From assembly GCA_950097015.1 (NCBI GenBank), contig CATNEN010000008.1, positions 3,563,501 to 3,627,500 on the forward strand: a DNA stretch of 64,000 nucleotides, in the 5' to 3' direction. Origin of the DNA: Macrostomum hystrix. Lineage: Eukaryota > Platyhelminthes > Macrostomidae. The notes below the pieces were generated by a model, which worked only from the letters and a program-made list of their open reading frames with translations, searched no databases and had not been told where the DNA came from. Position numbers and translations under genes: made by a program. Shown here piece after piece: positions 1-13,815 of the stretch (positions are counted from its first letter, which is position 1; each line of letters opens with the position of its first letter).

Positions 1-33
1 ATCTATCAAAAATTTCGGGCACATCCAAAGCTC

Positions 34-2687
<2,654 letters not shown>

Positions 2688-2849
2688 CCGACAAATGCAC
2701 CCAATTAACGGGGTCGACTGGTTTGCCGTGAGGTGGGGTCATTGACCCCTCTGCCTGAAGTTTGCATCCAAATACTGACCCCAGAAATCTTATTCATCAA
2801 GCTGCGTTCTGAAGAGGGTTCATTGACCCCGGCTCGAAAAAGGATTCCT

Positions 2850-4195
2850 TGAAATGCGGTCTGAGGTAGGGTCATTGACCTCTCTTTCAAAACTGATTCC
2901 ATAACCTACCGTTTGGATGGGGTCATTGACCTCCCTCTCAAAACTGATTATATAACCTATAGTCGGGTGGAGTCATTGACCACCCTCTCAAAACTGATAC
3001 TATAACCTACAGTTGGTGTGTGGTCATTGACCTCCCTCTCAAAACTGATTCTATTACCTACAGTTGGTGTCGGGTCATTGACCTCCCTCTCAAAACTGAT
3101 TCTATTACCTACAGTTGGTGTGGGGTCATTGACCTCCCTCTCAAAACTGATTCTATTACCTACAGTTGGTGTCGGGTCATTGACCTCCCTCTTAAAACTG
3201 ATGTTATAACCTACAATTGGTGTGGGGTCATTGACCTCCCTCTCAAAACGGATTCCATAACCTACAGTTGGTGTGGGGTCATTGACCTCCCTTTCAAAAC
3301 TAATTCTTTAACCTACAGTTGGTGTGGGGTCATTGACCTACCTTTCAAAACTAATTATTTAACCTACAGTTAGTGTGGGGTCATTGACCTCCCTTTCAAA
3401 ACTAATTCTTTAACCTACAGTTGGTGTGGGGTCATTGACCTCCCTCTCAAAACTGATTCTATTACCTACAGTTGGTGTGGGGTCATTGACCTCGCTCTCA
3501 AAACTGATACTATTACCTACAGTTGGTGTGGGGTCATTGACCTCCCTCTCAAAACTGATTCTATTACCTACAGTTGGTGTCGGGTCATTGACCTCCCTCT
3601 CAAAACTGATTCTATTACCTACAGTTGGTGTCGGGTCATTGACCTCCCTCTTAAAACTGATGTTATAACCTACAATTGGTGTGGGGTCATTGACCTCCCT
3701 CTCAAAACGGATTCCATAACCTACAGTTGGTGTGGGGTCATTGACCTCCCTTTCAAAACTAATTCTTTAACCTACAGTTGGTGTGGGGTCATTGACCTCC
3801 CTTTCAAAACTAATTATTTAACCTACAGTTAGTGTGGGGTCATTGACCTCCCTTTCAAAACTAATTCTTTAACCTACAGTTGGTGTGGGGTCATTGACCT
3901 CCCTCTCAAAACTGATTCTATTACCTACAGTTGGTGTGGGGTCATTGACCTCGCTCTCAAAACTGATACTATTACCTACAGTTGGTGTGGGGTCATTGAC
4001 CTCCCTCTTAAAACTGATACTATAACCTACAATTGGTGGTGTGGGGTCATTGACCTCCCTCTCAAAACTGATTCCATAACCTACAGTTGGTGTGGGGTCA
4101 TTGACCTCCCTCTTAAAACTGATACTATAACCTACAATTGGTGGTGTGGGGTCATTGACCTCCCTCTCAAAACTGATTCCATAACCTACAGTTGG
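2850..4195. repeat. 51-bp minisatellite with higher-order structure
   Basis: About 26 copies of a 51-bp unit containing ggtcattgacctccctctca, with diverged copies starting near 2735. A variant series (cttaaaactgatgttataac, then aaaacggattccataac, then aaactaattctttaac) at about 3190-3410 recurs at about 3650-3870. The offset is 459 bp, nine units, which shows that a multi-unit block was duplicated. The array probably lies in the first intron of the carrier gene. Confidence 0.95.
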
Positions 4196-4592
4196 GTGGT
4201 CATTGAATAGTTAAAAAACAATACACAAATGACAAAATGACAAAAAACAAGTCACAAATCACAATAAAATAATTCGCGCGAATAAAGCTTCATTCGCATA
4301 TATGCCATTCTTGAATAAATTAATCAATTGTCAATCCGTGCACAATCAAAAGGAAAAAATACAACAAGCACGCAATTTAAGCTACTTATAGTAACGTCAT
4401 AAGCAAATGAAGGGCGTAACAAATAAACAACCGCAATATTTCATCAGCAATTTGGTAGGGAGTGCAGATCAAGTTGATTAAGACTTGAAACTTGAGATCA
4501 AGAATGACATCTGACTTGGGTTGGGATTAACGAGCAGAAGCGAAGCGACTGCTAAAACGCTTTCCAGGATGTTGAGTCACAGTTGCCAAAGC
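4196..4592. other. AT-rich stretch, no gene seen
   Basis: AT-rich single-copy-looking DNA between the 51-bp array and a GACA microsatellite. No exon, RNA gene or mobile element could be supported on either strand. Confidence 0.5.
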
Positions 4593-4594
4593 CC

Positions 4595-4686
<92 letters not shown>

Positions 4687-4710
4687 AACAGACAGACAGC
4701 CAGACAGACG
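4593..4710. repeat. (GACA)n microsatellite
   Basis: About 28 tandem GACA units, perfect over about 85 bases and then interrupted by aaac and gcca variants near 4677-4700. Its open frames on both strands are simple-repeat artefacts. Confidence 0.97.
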
Positions 4711-5610
4711 CAGCGTAGAGTCAATGACTATTGTGCATAGTAGCACAATGGACAAAAAACAATAACAAAAAAACTACAGCCAAAATAATACCGAAATGCA
4801 ATAACAACAGCCAAGAAAAAACGTAACCTAAAAATTGTTTTTGTTATTTTGTTAAACACGAATTAAAACTCGTAGAATTCGATCTGAGTGAAGGAGCAGA
4901 GGGGTGTGATTTCATAGTGATAGGATCAAGCAAAAACGATAGCCTGACATTTGGGGTCATAGTTTAAACAAAACGCAAAAATGTGATATTTGAAGTAAAT
5001 TTTCATTTTGTTCGTGCATAACAAATCAAAAGCAGAGGATAATTACCAATCAATCTATGACAGTTTGGAAGTTGGAGCTCACAGAGACAAAACAAGCAAA
5101 ATATATTGCCGACTAAGAGAGCTAAAATACTTTTAGCTAATTCAGTTTTTGCAACCACCATAGGGAATGAAGAAAGCTATTTACAGCGGTTACTACTGTC
5201 AGTAGTTAAAGTGGTTTATACTTTCTGTACATTTAATATTTAAAACATCCTTTGAAAAGTTTAATCAACATACTGGGCATGTAGAATAAACATTGAAAGC
5301 TTATATTAATAAGCGAGTCCAATTATCAATAAATTCATATTCGTAATTCCTATTAACGATTTTAGAAAACAACTAAATTACAAAGCAATTTAAGCAAAGC
5401 AAAGCAATTTTTTATTGTGTCCAATAAAAAAACAATACACCAAAAATTGATCACAAACCTGACGAATTTCCATGTTCTTGAAATAACAGCTTTTTACGAA
5501 AATTGTTATTTCAATAAAATAAGAACAGATTTTCATTGTTCTTTGTAATAACTGTCGATTAAGCTTATTTAGAGAACACATTTCTAAATTTACATTTTTC
5601 CAGATTTACA
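4711..5610. other. AT-rich intergenic or intronic DNA
   Basis: About 900 bases of AT-rich sequence between the carrier region and ZIP9. It could include the missing first exon of the carrier gene, but no start codon plus donor could be assigned. Short frames here are AT-rich with no family resemblance. Confidence 0.5.
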
Positions 5611-5611
5611 A

Positions 5612-6150
5612 CTTTCTCTAATCACATCTTCTGATTGCAACTTTCACTAATTACAGCATCTTCGGATTGCAACTTTCTATAATCAAATCTTCTGATTACA
5701 ACTTTCTCTAATCACAACATCTTCTGATTGCAACTTTCTCTAATTACAGCATCTTTTGATTACAACTTTCTTTAATTACAACATCTTCTGATTGCAACTT
5801 TCTCTAATCACAACATCTTCTGATTGCAACTTTCTCTAATCACAACATCTTCTGATTGCAACTTTCTCTAATCACAACATCTTCTGATTGCAACTTTCTC
5901 TAATCACAACATCTTCTGATTGCAACTTTCTCTAATCACAACATCTTCTGATTGCAACTTTCTCTAATCACAACATCTTCTGATTGCAACTTTCTCTAAT
6001 AACTTTCTCTAATTACAGCTTCTTCTGATTGCAACTTTCTCTAATTACAGCTTCTTCTGATTGCAACTTTCTCTAATTACAGCTTCTTCTGATTGCAACT
6101 TTCTCTAATTACTGCTTCTTCTGATTACAGCTTCTTTAGACTGCAACTTT
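5612..6150. repeat. 32-bp minisatellite
   Basis: About 17 copies of a 32-bp unit containing aactttctctaatcacaaca followed by tcttctgattgc. Central copies (about 5770-6000) are almost identical. The left edge and the right edge (attacagcttcttc variants) are diverged. It lies just downstream of the ZIP9 stop codon. Confidence 0.95.
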
Positions 6151-6337
6151 TTTATTTTCAAGTTTCTTAGAATTTTATAAGTCTCAATCAACAGTTAAAA
6201 CTTAACACAAGACACCAAAAATGTTTATTTTTTTAATTGAATAGCTTTTTATATATACACTACTGAAAGTAGTTTAAAAAAACAAGTAAACCTGTTTCTT
6301 TAAGACGCGCGGCAATAAGAGGCCTTTAAATCCTCAC

Positions 6338-9300
6338 TCAATGATGCTCATGCGAGTGACCAAGGCTCAGAACTAGAGGCAGGCAGCTGCCGAGAACATT
6401 GAAGAACAGTTCCTTCAGCGTGAAACCCCGGCTGCTCTCAACGCTGACTACAGACCCGGCTCCGCCGCCAGACCCAATCGAGTGACTGCTGTGCCCGGCC
6501 TTCACAAGCTCTGGCAGCACGTGCACTGTGGCCACGTATAGAAATGTGCCAGCAGAGAATAGCATGGCTAGGCCAGTGGCGTTCCATGAGACAAGAGACT
6601 CCTTGCTTTGCTGCGGATGAGAGCGGGCGGAGTGGGATTGTTGGCTGGCTAGTATTGGGTACTTTCAGGTTCTTAACTGAAATCATGAATCATGGGGACT
6701 TGGGACTTAGGAATGAATCCTGAGGATCTTAGGGATTAGGAATGAATCATGAGGATCTTAGGGATTAGGAATGAATCATGAGGATCTTAGGGATTAGGAA
6801 TGAATCATGAGGATCTTAGGGATTAGGAATGAATCATGAGGATCTTAGGGATTAGGAATGAATCATGAGGATCTTAGGGATTAGGAATGAATCATGAGGA
6901 TCTTAGGGATTAGGAATGAATCATGAGGATCTTAGGGATTAGGAATGAATCATGAGGATCTTAGGGATTAGGAATGAATCATGAGGATCTTAGGGATTAG
7001 GAATGAATCATCAGGATCTTAGGGATTAGGAATGAATCATGAGGATCTTAGGGATTAGGAATGAATCATGAGGATTGTCGCGACTTTCGTCTCTGCCTTC
7101 TGTCCTCTATTCACTCTTTCGTTCTCTGCACTTTTCTTGTTTACATCGTCCAGTTCAATCTAGTTCGTTCTCTCTCGTTATCTCTGCGGCAGATCTTTCA
7201 TTCTCTATCCTTTCTTTCTTTCCTCCTTTCTGATTGGTCCGCCGCTCACGTTCTAGCCTCCTCTCCTACCCTCAGTCGCGCACTCATGTTATCGTACCGC
7301 CAACCTCCTCCAGTCTGTCCAACTTAACCATGCTTAAATATATAGTCCAGGGCACAACGCCCTCTCACACTTCACTTGACTTCGCTACTCTCCATCGCAT
7401 CGCACCAACACCCAAGCATTGTTCAAGCCTCTCTTAAATTTGCGTGTAAGTCACGACATGGCCCCCAATGTAGGGATTCTAATCTCCTAAGATTAGGAGA
7501 TGAATCATGAGGATCTTAGGGATTAGGAATGAATCATGAGGATCTTTGGGATTAGGAGATGAATCATGTGGATCTTAGGGATTAGGAATGAATCATGAGG
7601 ATCTTGGGAATTAGGGGATGAATCATGAGGATCTTAGGAATTAGGGGATGAATCATGAGGATCTTTGGGATTAGGAGATGAATCATGTGGATCTTAGGGA
7701 TTAGGAATGAATCATGAGGATCTTGGGAATTAGGGGATGAATCATGAGGATCTTGGGAATTAGGGGATGAATCATGAGGATCTTGGGAATTAGGGGATGA
7801 ATCATGAGGATCTTGGGAATTAGGGGATGAATCATGAGGATCTTAGGAATTAGGAGATGAATTATTAGGATTTTGGGAATTTGGGGATGAATCAAGAGGA
7901 TCTTAGGAATTAAAAGATAAATCATGAGGATCTTGAAAATAAGACGATGAACCTAGAGGATCTTGGGAATTAGGGGATGATTCATGATGATTTTGGGAAT
8001 TAGGAGATCAATCATGAGGATCTTAGGATTAAGGGGATAAATCGGGAGGATCTTGGGAATTAGGGGATGAATCATGAGGATCTTGGGAATTAGGGGATGA
8101 ATCATGAGGATCTTGGGAATTAGGGGATGAATACTGAGGCTATGGGGGACTGTAGGATTATTAGGGGATAGTGTGATGGGCATTTCGCTGACCTGATTCA
8201 AGAAAAGATATGTGATCAAAGCCAGCACGGGAGCAGCCAAAGAGAAGGCCATGAGGTGTCGCTTAATCCGGTTCCTATCGAAGCCGTCGTGAAGCAGGAA
8301 GGAAGTCAAGCCGAAAGCAGCGGGTCCTTTGTGAAGCATGACGGCCACAAAGACAATCAGCTCAACTCGGGTGTGAGAAGTCGACGCGGCGGCGCCCAAG
8401 GCGATGCCATCTGCGGCAGCGTGCACAATGAGGCCCAGGGAGGCTGTGAAACCGGGCCGAGAGTCCGGCAGCTCGGAGACGCGCCGACGATGCGAGGTTG
8501 AGCCGCCGAGCTGGTCGATTAGCAGCATGAACACGAAGCCCAGCACCAGGGTTAAGCCGATTACCTGCCGAGTTTAGGAGGCTCAAGTACGAGTCGTAGT
8601 TATGTCACATTTTGTCATTCTCAGGTAGTTAATAGTTATCCTTGGATCTGTCAGATATTATCCCCGGATCTGTCAGATGTTATCCTCGGATCTGTCAGAT
8701 ATTATCCCCGGATCTGTCAGATGTTATCCTTGGATCTGTCAGATATTATCCCCGGATCTGTCAGATGTTATCCCTAGCTCTGTCAGATGTTATCCCTAGA
8801 TCTGTCAGATATTATCCCCGGATCTGTCAGATGTTATCCTTGGATCTGTCAGATATTATTCCCGGATCTGTCAGATGTTATCCTTGGATCTGTCAGATAT
8901 TATCCCCGGATCTGTCAGATATTATCCCCGGATCTGTCAGATGTTATCCCTAGATCTGTCCAATGTTATCCTCGGATTTGTCAGATGTTATCCTCGGATC
9001 TGTCAAATGTTATCCCTGGATCTGTCAGATGTTATCCCTAGATCTGTCCAATGTTATCCTCGGATTTGTCAGATGTTATCCTCGGATCTGTCAAATGTTA
9101 TCCCCGGATCTGTCAGATGTTATCCTCGGATCTGTCAAATGTTATCCCCGGATCTGTCAGATGAACTATCCTCGGATCTGTCAGATGTTATCCTCGGATC
9201 TGTCAGATGTTATCCTCGGATCTGTCAGATGTTATCCTCGGATCTGTCAGGCTATCCCCGGATCAGGGGGGTCGGTGGCAGAGCGGTTAACGCGTTTGCC

Positions 9301-12001
9301 TCTCGCACCACGGTCCTTAAGTTCGATTCCACGGCGAGGCCACATTTATTTGGGGCGCAGCCGCGGAGAGAAGGCCTGGGGGCTTGTCGTGCAATTTACG
9401 CCCTTGATGGCCAACCTCCAAGGCACAGTGAAGTGTACACTGCCTGACGATGAGAAAGTCAGGGCAGATGTACACACGTGTGTGAGCGTATGCCTGCGTA
9501 CGGTATCTGTGTGCGTGTGTGCTCAGGAGTCAGCGAAATGGGCAGAATTGCCTCCTCGCTGGCTGCGGGTCTAGTGTCACCAAATTATGTGTCATTGCCC
9601 ACAGCCCTCCTGCAATTATTATTTTTATTATCCCCGGATCTGTCAGATGTTATCCCCGGATCTGTCAAATGTTATTCCCGGATCTGTCAGATGTTATCCT
9701 CGGATCTGTCAGATGTTATCCCCGGATCTGTCACAGATTATCCCGGATCTGTCTGATGTTATGCCCGGATCTGCCAGATATATCGCTCGGGTTTGTCAGA
9801 TGTTGTCAGTCAGATTTTCTGATGTATACAATCGAATGCCAAGTTCCAAACCTGATGCTCGTCGAGCCATCCCTCGGCGCCCTCGTGATGATGTCCTGAA
9901 GCGCCTGCCGCGGATCCGCCACCAGAGGCCAAGCCGCCGGCAGCGGCACCGGGAGCTCCGGCCGCCTGAGGAGCAGCCATAGCCTGGATGAGGCGCTTGC
10001 CACCACTGGCTACGGCGGCTGCGGCTGCTGAGTCGGCGTGATGCGGCACGGCATCTTTGGCTGCCAGCAGCAGGTGGCCAGGCGGATCTCCGCCGCCTCC
10101 GATGCCGGCGCCTCTGCTAGCGGAGCCAGGCGCATCGTAGATAGCGTGCACTCCCTCCGGGATGATGACGGAAAGGGCTGTGCCAACAAGCAGGCCGGCG
10201 CCAAATATGGTAACTAGGCGAAGGCGTTCCTGGGGATGGAGAGATATTTCAGAATTTTGAGATCTGCTTTGTGGCCTGTTTTTTGTAGCGAGGCCATATT
10301 CATTTGGGGTGCAGCATTGGAGAGAAGGCTTGGGGGCTTGTTGCACCTTGAGGGCAACCTCCAAGGCACAGTGAAAGTGTACACTGCTGATGATGAGAAA
10401 GTCAGGGCAGATGTACACTCCTGTGTCAGCATGTGCCTGCATAGGGTATCTGTGTGCATGAGTGCTTAGGAGTCAGCAAAATGGGCAGAATTGCATTTTT
10501 GCTGGCTACAGGTCTAGTATCACCAAATAATGCCTAATTGCACACAGCATCCTGCAATTAATTTTATTAAATGGTTACAAATAACCAATTCATAATATGA
10601 CACTTTTATTATTATATACACTAATCTTAAAATTAATGACTAAGCAGAGATATCTATAACATTAATTGATTATAATCTACTAATGACAAATGACTAAATG
10701 AATAAACAAACACTAATTCTAACATCAATGCTATAATCATTAGCTAGCTGAGTATTTTTCACTTAAATAAAAAGTTGACTGTATTGACAGTATTGAGACA
10801 GCAACAAAATTTTGACAGGGAAGAGGATAAAACTTGAGTCCATAATCATTTGAACTTGAAATTGTAATACTACTTTATAGTGTGCATAAGCTACATTTGG
10901 TGTCCAGAAGTTTTTAGCTAACACTTTGTCTTTTATATACTTCTACATGGTTTGCTGTTTTTGACTGGCTATTCAATCCCTACCCCTAACCTAACCTTGG
11001 TGACTAACCTCCTAACAAATTCATTATATACTTTCTCAAGTTCTAGCTAGATGGCTATATAGGACCAACATATGACCCTCCTTTTTTAGCATCAGCACTA
11101 AAGTAGCTAAATAGTATTATCCTAATCTTTAAAAAATCAAGGCTATACTGATAACAAATACATCAATAGTGTATTAAAAACAGACCAGAACAAGCCACAA
11201 TAAACAATATAAAATAGCTTCTTTTGTAGTTGATTTAAAAAATATGTTAAAAAAGCAAAAAGGTATTATTAAGAAATGTGTAAGAAAAACTAAGAAATTT
11301 AGTTTAGGTTATAGGTAACAATTGTTTTGGGATAAAAAATTACCCATAAACAATTCAATCATTTATTTAAAAAATATAAAAATCAATATGGCTTATAAAT
11401 ACTTTGGACCCTCTCAAATAGTTTATATTTTAGCAAAAAATATGCTAATCCAACACATTGATTCTTCAGCAGTTATCAAAATAATGCTAGCTACACACAG
11501 AAAACAAAAAAGATATGAGTAAAACAGAAAACCTAAGGCTGAAAAAATCGAATTTTACCATTAATAATGGAAACTATTTCTGCCATTTAAAAACGAATAG
11601 GCAGCCTATAAAAACACAGGCTGCTAGAAAGATTCCAGAACAGATGTCAGGTGCTTAGCTAGAATTGAGATAAAATATTTCATTAAATAGTATTATTCAA
11701 AATGCAATGTACATTAAAGACAATATGCCATTAAAAAAGTAATTTGTTTAAAAAAAAACACTTTTAGTTACCAGTTAGATACATTAAGAAACTCTTCAAG
11801 TGTAGTATTTGCTTTTGAAACATTGTTAAAAGGAAACTGGAGTAGCAGACTAGGTTATAGATTATAAAAAACATCATAATGACAACATTAATGTGATTTT
11901 ATTACCTCCGATAGACTAAACGCAAGCGGAATCATCCCAATTCCATATGATCCAGCAAGCATGGCAAATGATAGGAAAGCTAGTGTTAAAAATTCCTTCA
12001 T
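6338..12001 (-). CDS. SLC39A9: ZIP9 zinc transporter, four exons, complete
   Basis: Zinc (Zn2+) importer of the ZIP family, ZIP9 subfamily, expected in Golgi or plasma membrane. Exons on the minus strand are 12001-11906, 10229-9852, 8564-8193 and 6610-6338. All junctions are phase 0 with GT-AG ends, giving 372 residues. ZIP9 signatures are clear: [20 protein letters not shown] and IPEGVHAIY in exon 2; [27 protein letters not shown] and [10 protein letters not shown] in exon 3; [20 protein letters not shown] in exon 4. The histidines and aspartate of the transport-site helices are kept, and the protein ends in the His-rich tail GHSHEHH. The loop after helix 2 is longer than in vertebrate ZIP9 (about 307 residues). 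It is Gly/Ala-rich, with only scattered His where vertebrates have a dense His cluster. The start is the ATG opening [20 protein letters not shown], which aligns with the family N-terminus. The introns carry arrays, an LTR fragment and SINEs. Confidence 0.93.
6690..7075. repeat. 29-bp minisatellite, left part, ZIP9 intron 3
   Basis: About 13 near-perfect copies of a 29-bp unit containing aggatcttagggattaggaa. The array is interrupted at 7076 by an LTR-like insertion and resumes as a related 30-bp array from about 7490. Confidence 0.95.
7076..7475 (+). mobile_element. LTR plus primer-binding-site remnant of a retrotransposon
   Basis: Non-repetitive 400-bp block inside a minisatellite. It begins TGTCGCGACTT and its LTR-like part ends AAGTCACGACA at 7458, so the ends form an 11-bp inverted repeat with one mismatch and the TG...CA ends typical of LTRs. 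Directly after it comes tggcccccaatgtaggg (7459-7475). This resembles the TGG-initial primer-binding site found after the 5' LTR of many Ty3/gypsy elements. A TATA-like aaatatatag lies near 7335. No gag or pol follows, so this is a 5' LTR truncated just past the primer site. The assignment rests on the ends and position only. Confidence 0.5.
7490..8150. repeat. 30-bp minisatellite, right part, ZIP9 intron 3
   Basis: About 22 copies of a 30-bp unit containing atgaatcatgaggatcttgg followed by gaattagggg, clearly the same family as the 29-bp array left of the LTR fragment. Copies become more diverged between 7860 and 8040. The array ends about 40 bases from the donor of ZIP9 exon 3. Confidence 0.95.
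8640..9264. repeat. 22-bp minisatellite, ZIP9 intron 2
   Basis: About 28 copies of a 22-bp unit, ttatcctcggatctgtcaga plus tg, with ccccgg, ccctag and ccttgg variants. It is split by a SINE at 9265-9628 and continues to about 9790. Four more or less continuous open frames run through it because three units make 66 bp. None is coding. Confidence 0.95.
9265..9628 (+). mobile_element. Full-length tRNA-derived SINE with target-site duplication
   Basis: 364-bp element with a tRNA-like head. Its pol III A box is tggcagagcggttaacg and its B box is aagttcgattcc. A tRNA-unrelated body ends in a short ATT-rich tail. It is flanked by a 12-bp duplication of the host array, tatccccggatc, at 9253-9264 and 9629-9640. 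It therefore landed in the 22-bp array after that array had formed. A second full copy with its own duplication lies at 60152-60514, and truncated relatives lie at 10285, 12612, 15095 and 52384. Confidence 0.9.
9629..9790. repeat. 22-bp minisatellite, continuation after SINE
   Basis: About seven copies of the same 22-bp unit as at 8640-9264, separated from it by the SINE insertion. The last copies (9740-9790) are decayed. The array ends about 60 bases from the donor of ZIP9 exon 2 at 9852. Confidence 0.93.
10285..10568 (+). mobile_element. 5'-truncated SINE copy
   Basis: Matches the body of the 364-bp SINE from gcgaggccatattcatttgg to the tail tcctgcaattaattttatta. The tRNA-like head is missing and there are many substitutions and small deletions, so the copy is older than the two full-length ones. 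It lies in ZIP9 intron 1. Confidence 0.85.
10569..11905. other. AT-rich remainder of ZIP9 intron 1
   Basis: Very AT-rich intron sequence with no tandem array, unlike most introns in this window. No second gene or RNA could be supported inside it. Confidence 0.6.
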
Positions 12002-13815
12002 TTTAGAGTCGAGTCTTCACACAAAAATATACAAAATAAAAAAAAACTGGAACTGTCGACGTAATATCTTTAGAAAAGATAACTCTGGCTTAGAAATTTG
12101 GTGTTCACTTTGCTAGCAGCTCTAACTAAGGCTAGAGAGAAACTGTGAATGCCGTCTAATATTACATTAACTTACTTCATCTGGTCGCCTTTTTCTTGGT
12201 CGTTCATTACTATTAGAATTATCGCAAACTCGCACACAAAAGAATACAACTTAAATATATATGCTGGAGAAAACATATGCTAAAAATTTATACTGGTTGA
12301 CTCGTGAAATTTGCCTAGTCTTGACGTAACCAGGATGAGATTTGTTTTTTTGCTTTGAAGTTCTTATTTCAAAACCACAAAATTGCTGACGGCATATTGG
12401 CACGACACTTATTTAAAGAGGCTTGTTTTATGAGCTAAATTAATTGTTTATTTTTTATAGTAATGATAATAACATAATTATATACTATTATAAGACACTA
12501 TAGGCTTCTATTTTGTAGTTTTTTAAGTTCTGTAGTGTCTGCAAACAATCTTGAAAGCTCAGTTATCTTAAAGGGTCGGCGTGATCATCTTACACTAAAC
12601 TCTTTTCTCTGTGGTTATACCCCAAATGAATGTGGCCTCACCATGGAAATTAAACTTAGGGACTGTGGTGCAAAAGCCAAATAGACTAGAGACAATATAG
12701 CCATGAGAATAAAAAGCCCCTAATTATTTTTTACCAGACTATTTATAACCCCTACAAAAGGCACCCAATTGAAAGAATATTTTGCTAGCAGCCAATTGGA
12801 GTTAGGTGGGGTAGAGCAGAGCAGATGCCTATTGTGACATTGTCACTGCAGGATGTAGTTTTAGCACCTTCAATATTCTATTATCAGAAACCAAAGGCAC
12901 AACTGGCACATTGCTGGCATGAACTGTTAAGCACAAAATTACTAGAACAAAGCATTTTTCACAATGACACATTGCCCTGGAACCTAACCAAATCCTAAGC
13001 TTATTTTCATATTGAACATTGCATCTGCACATATAGGCACATTGTATCAGTGCATTGATAAAATCACACCTTAAAGACAACATGAATTTTAGCAGTCTCT
13101 GAAGCTACAACAAAACTGATATAGAATCAGCACATTGCATTTATAATTCAGGACTTAATATTCCAAAAAAAATTATCATACTTTTTAACTTGCACAGTTT
13201 TGTAATATGTTATTAGAAGAAACTTTTGCACATTTTTTGTTTTATTAAATATTTGAAAAGGCATTGTCCATGAACAATACCAATGGCATGAAAATTGGCA
13301 AATTTTGGAATACTGAATACCGAATATGAATACCAAATATTCATTTTATCTCTACTAAATTCTTATATCTCGTTCCTATTGCTAATTTTCCCTTTTAAAT
13401 AGTTTTTCAACTATTAAGTTCTAGATTTCAGAGCTTAGCTAATGTAGTAAGTCAGTATTACAAAAAAATTCTGTTGGATAAGGTATTGAGACACTGCAGA
13501 TGCCATATGCAAATATATTTAGTATATGAATATTTAATTTCACGAGCACTCTTTGTTTAAATTTTCCATGTCCTAATGTACACTCATATCTTAATTACCA
13601 GTTCTCTGTCTAGTCAGCATATAACCACCTATAAAGTATTGTTTCCTATATTTTAGGTCTTTGCAATTGTTATTTGTGCTATTCTATTTACTCCTATTAT
13701 AAGCTATATGATGTATATTATTTAGTAGTGTAGTTAAGTTTATTAATGCCACTAGTTGGAATTGCTTATTTGGATTCCAAACAAACAATCCAATCCTGTT
13801 CAATATTCATTGCAG
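12002..13815. other. Region between ZIP9 and PEX2
   Basis: AT-rich DNA between the divergently arranged ZIP9 (minus) and PEX2 (plus). It should hold the ZIP9 promoter and 5' UTR and the unlocated first coding exon of PEX2. It contains a SINE fragment at 12612-12672. No start codon plus donor could be assigned with confidence. Confidence 0.5.
12612..12672 (-). mobile_element. SINE fragment, reverse orientation
   Basis: Read on the minus strand, this short piece matches the head-body junction of the SINE. It runs from gcaccacagtccctaag through gtgaggccacattcatttgg. Neither end of the element is present. Confidence 0.7.

Noticed and set aside
8640-9250. CRISPR-like regular repeats
   Set aside because: Units are directly tandem without unique spacers, and the genome is eukaryotic.
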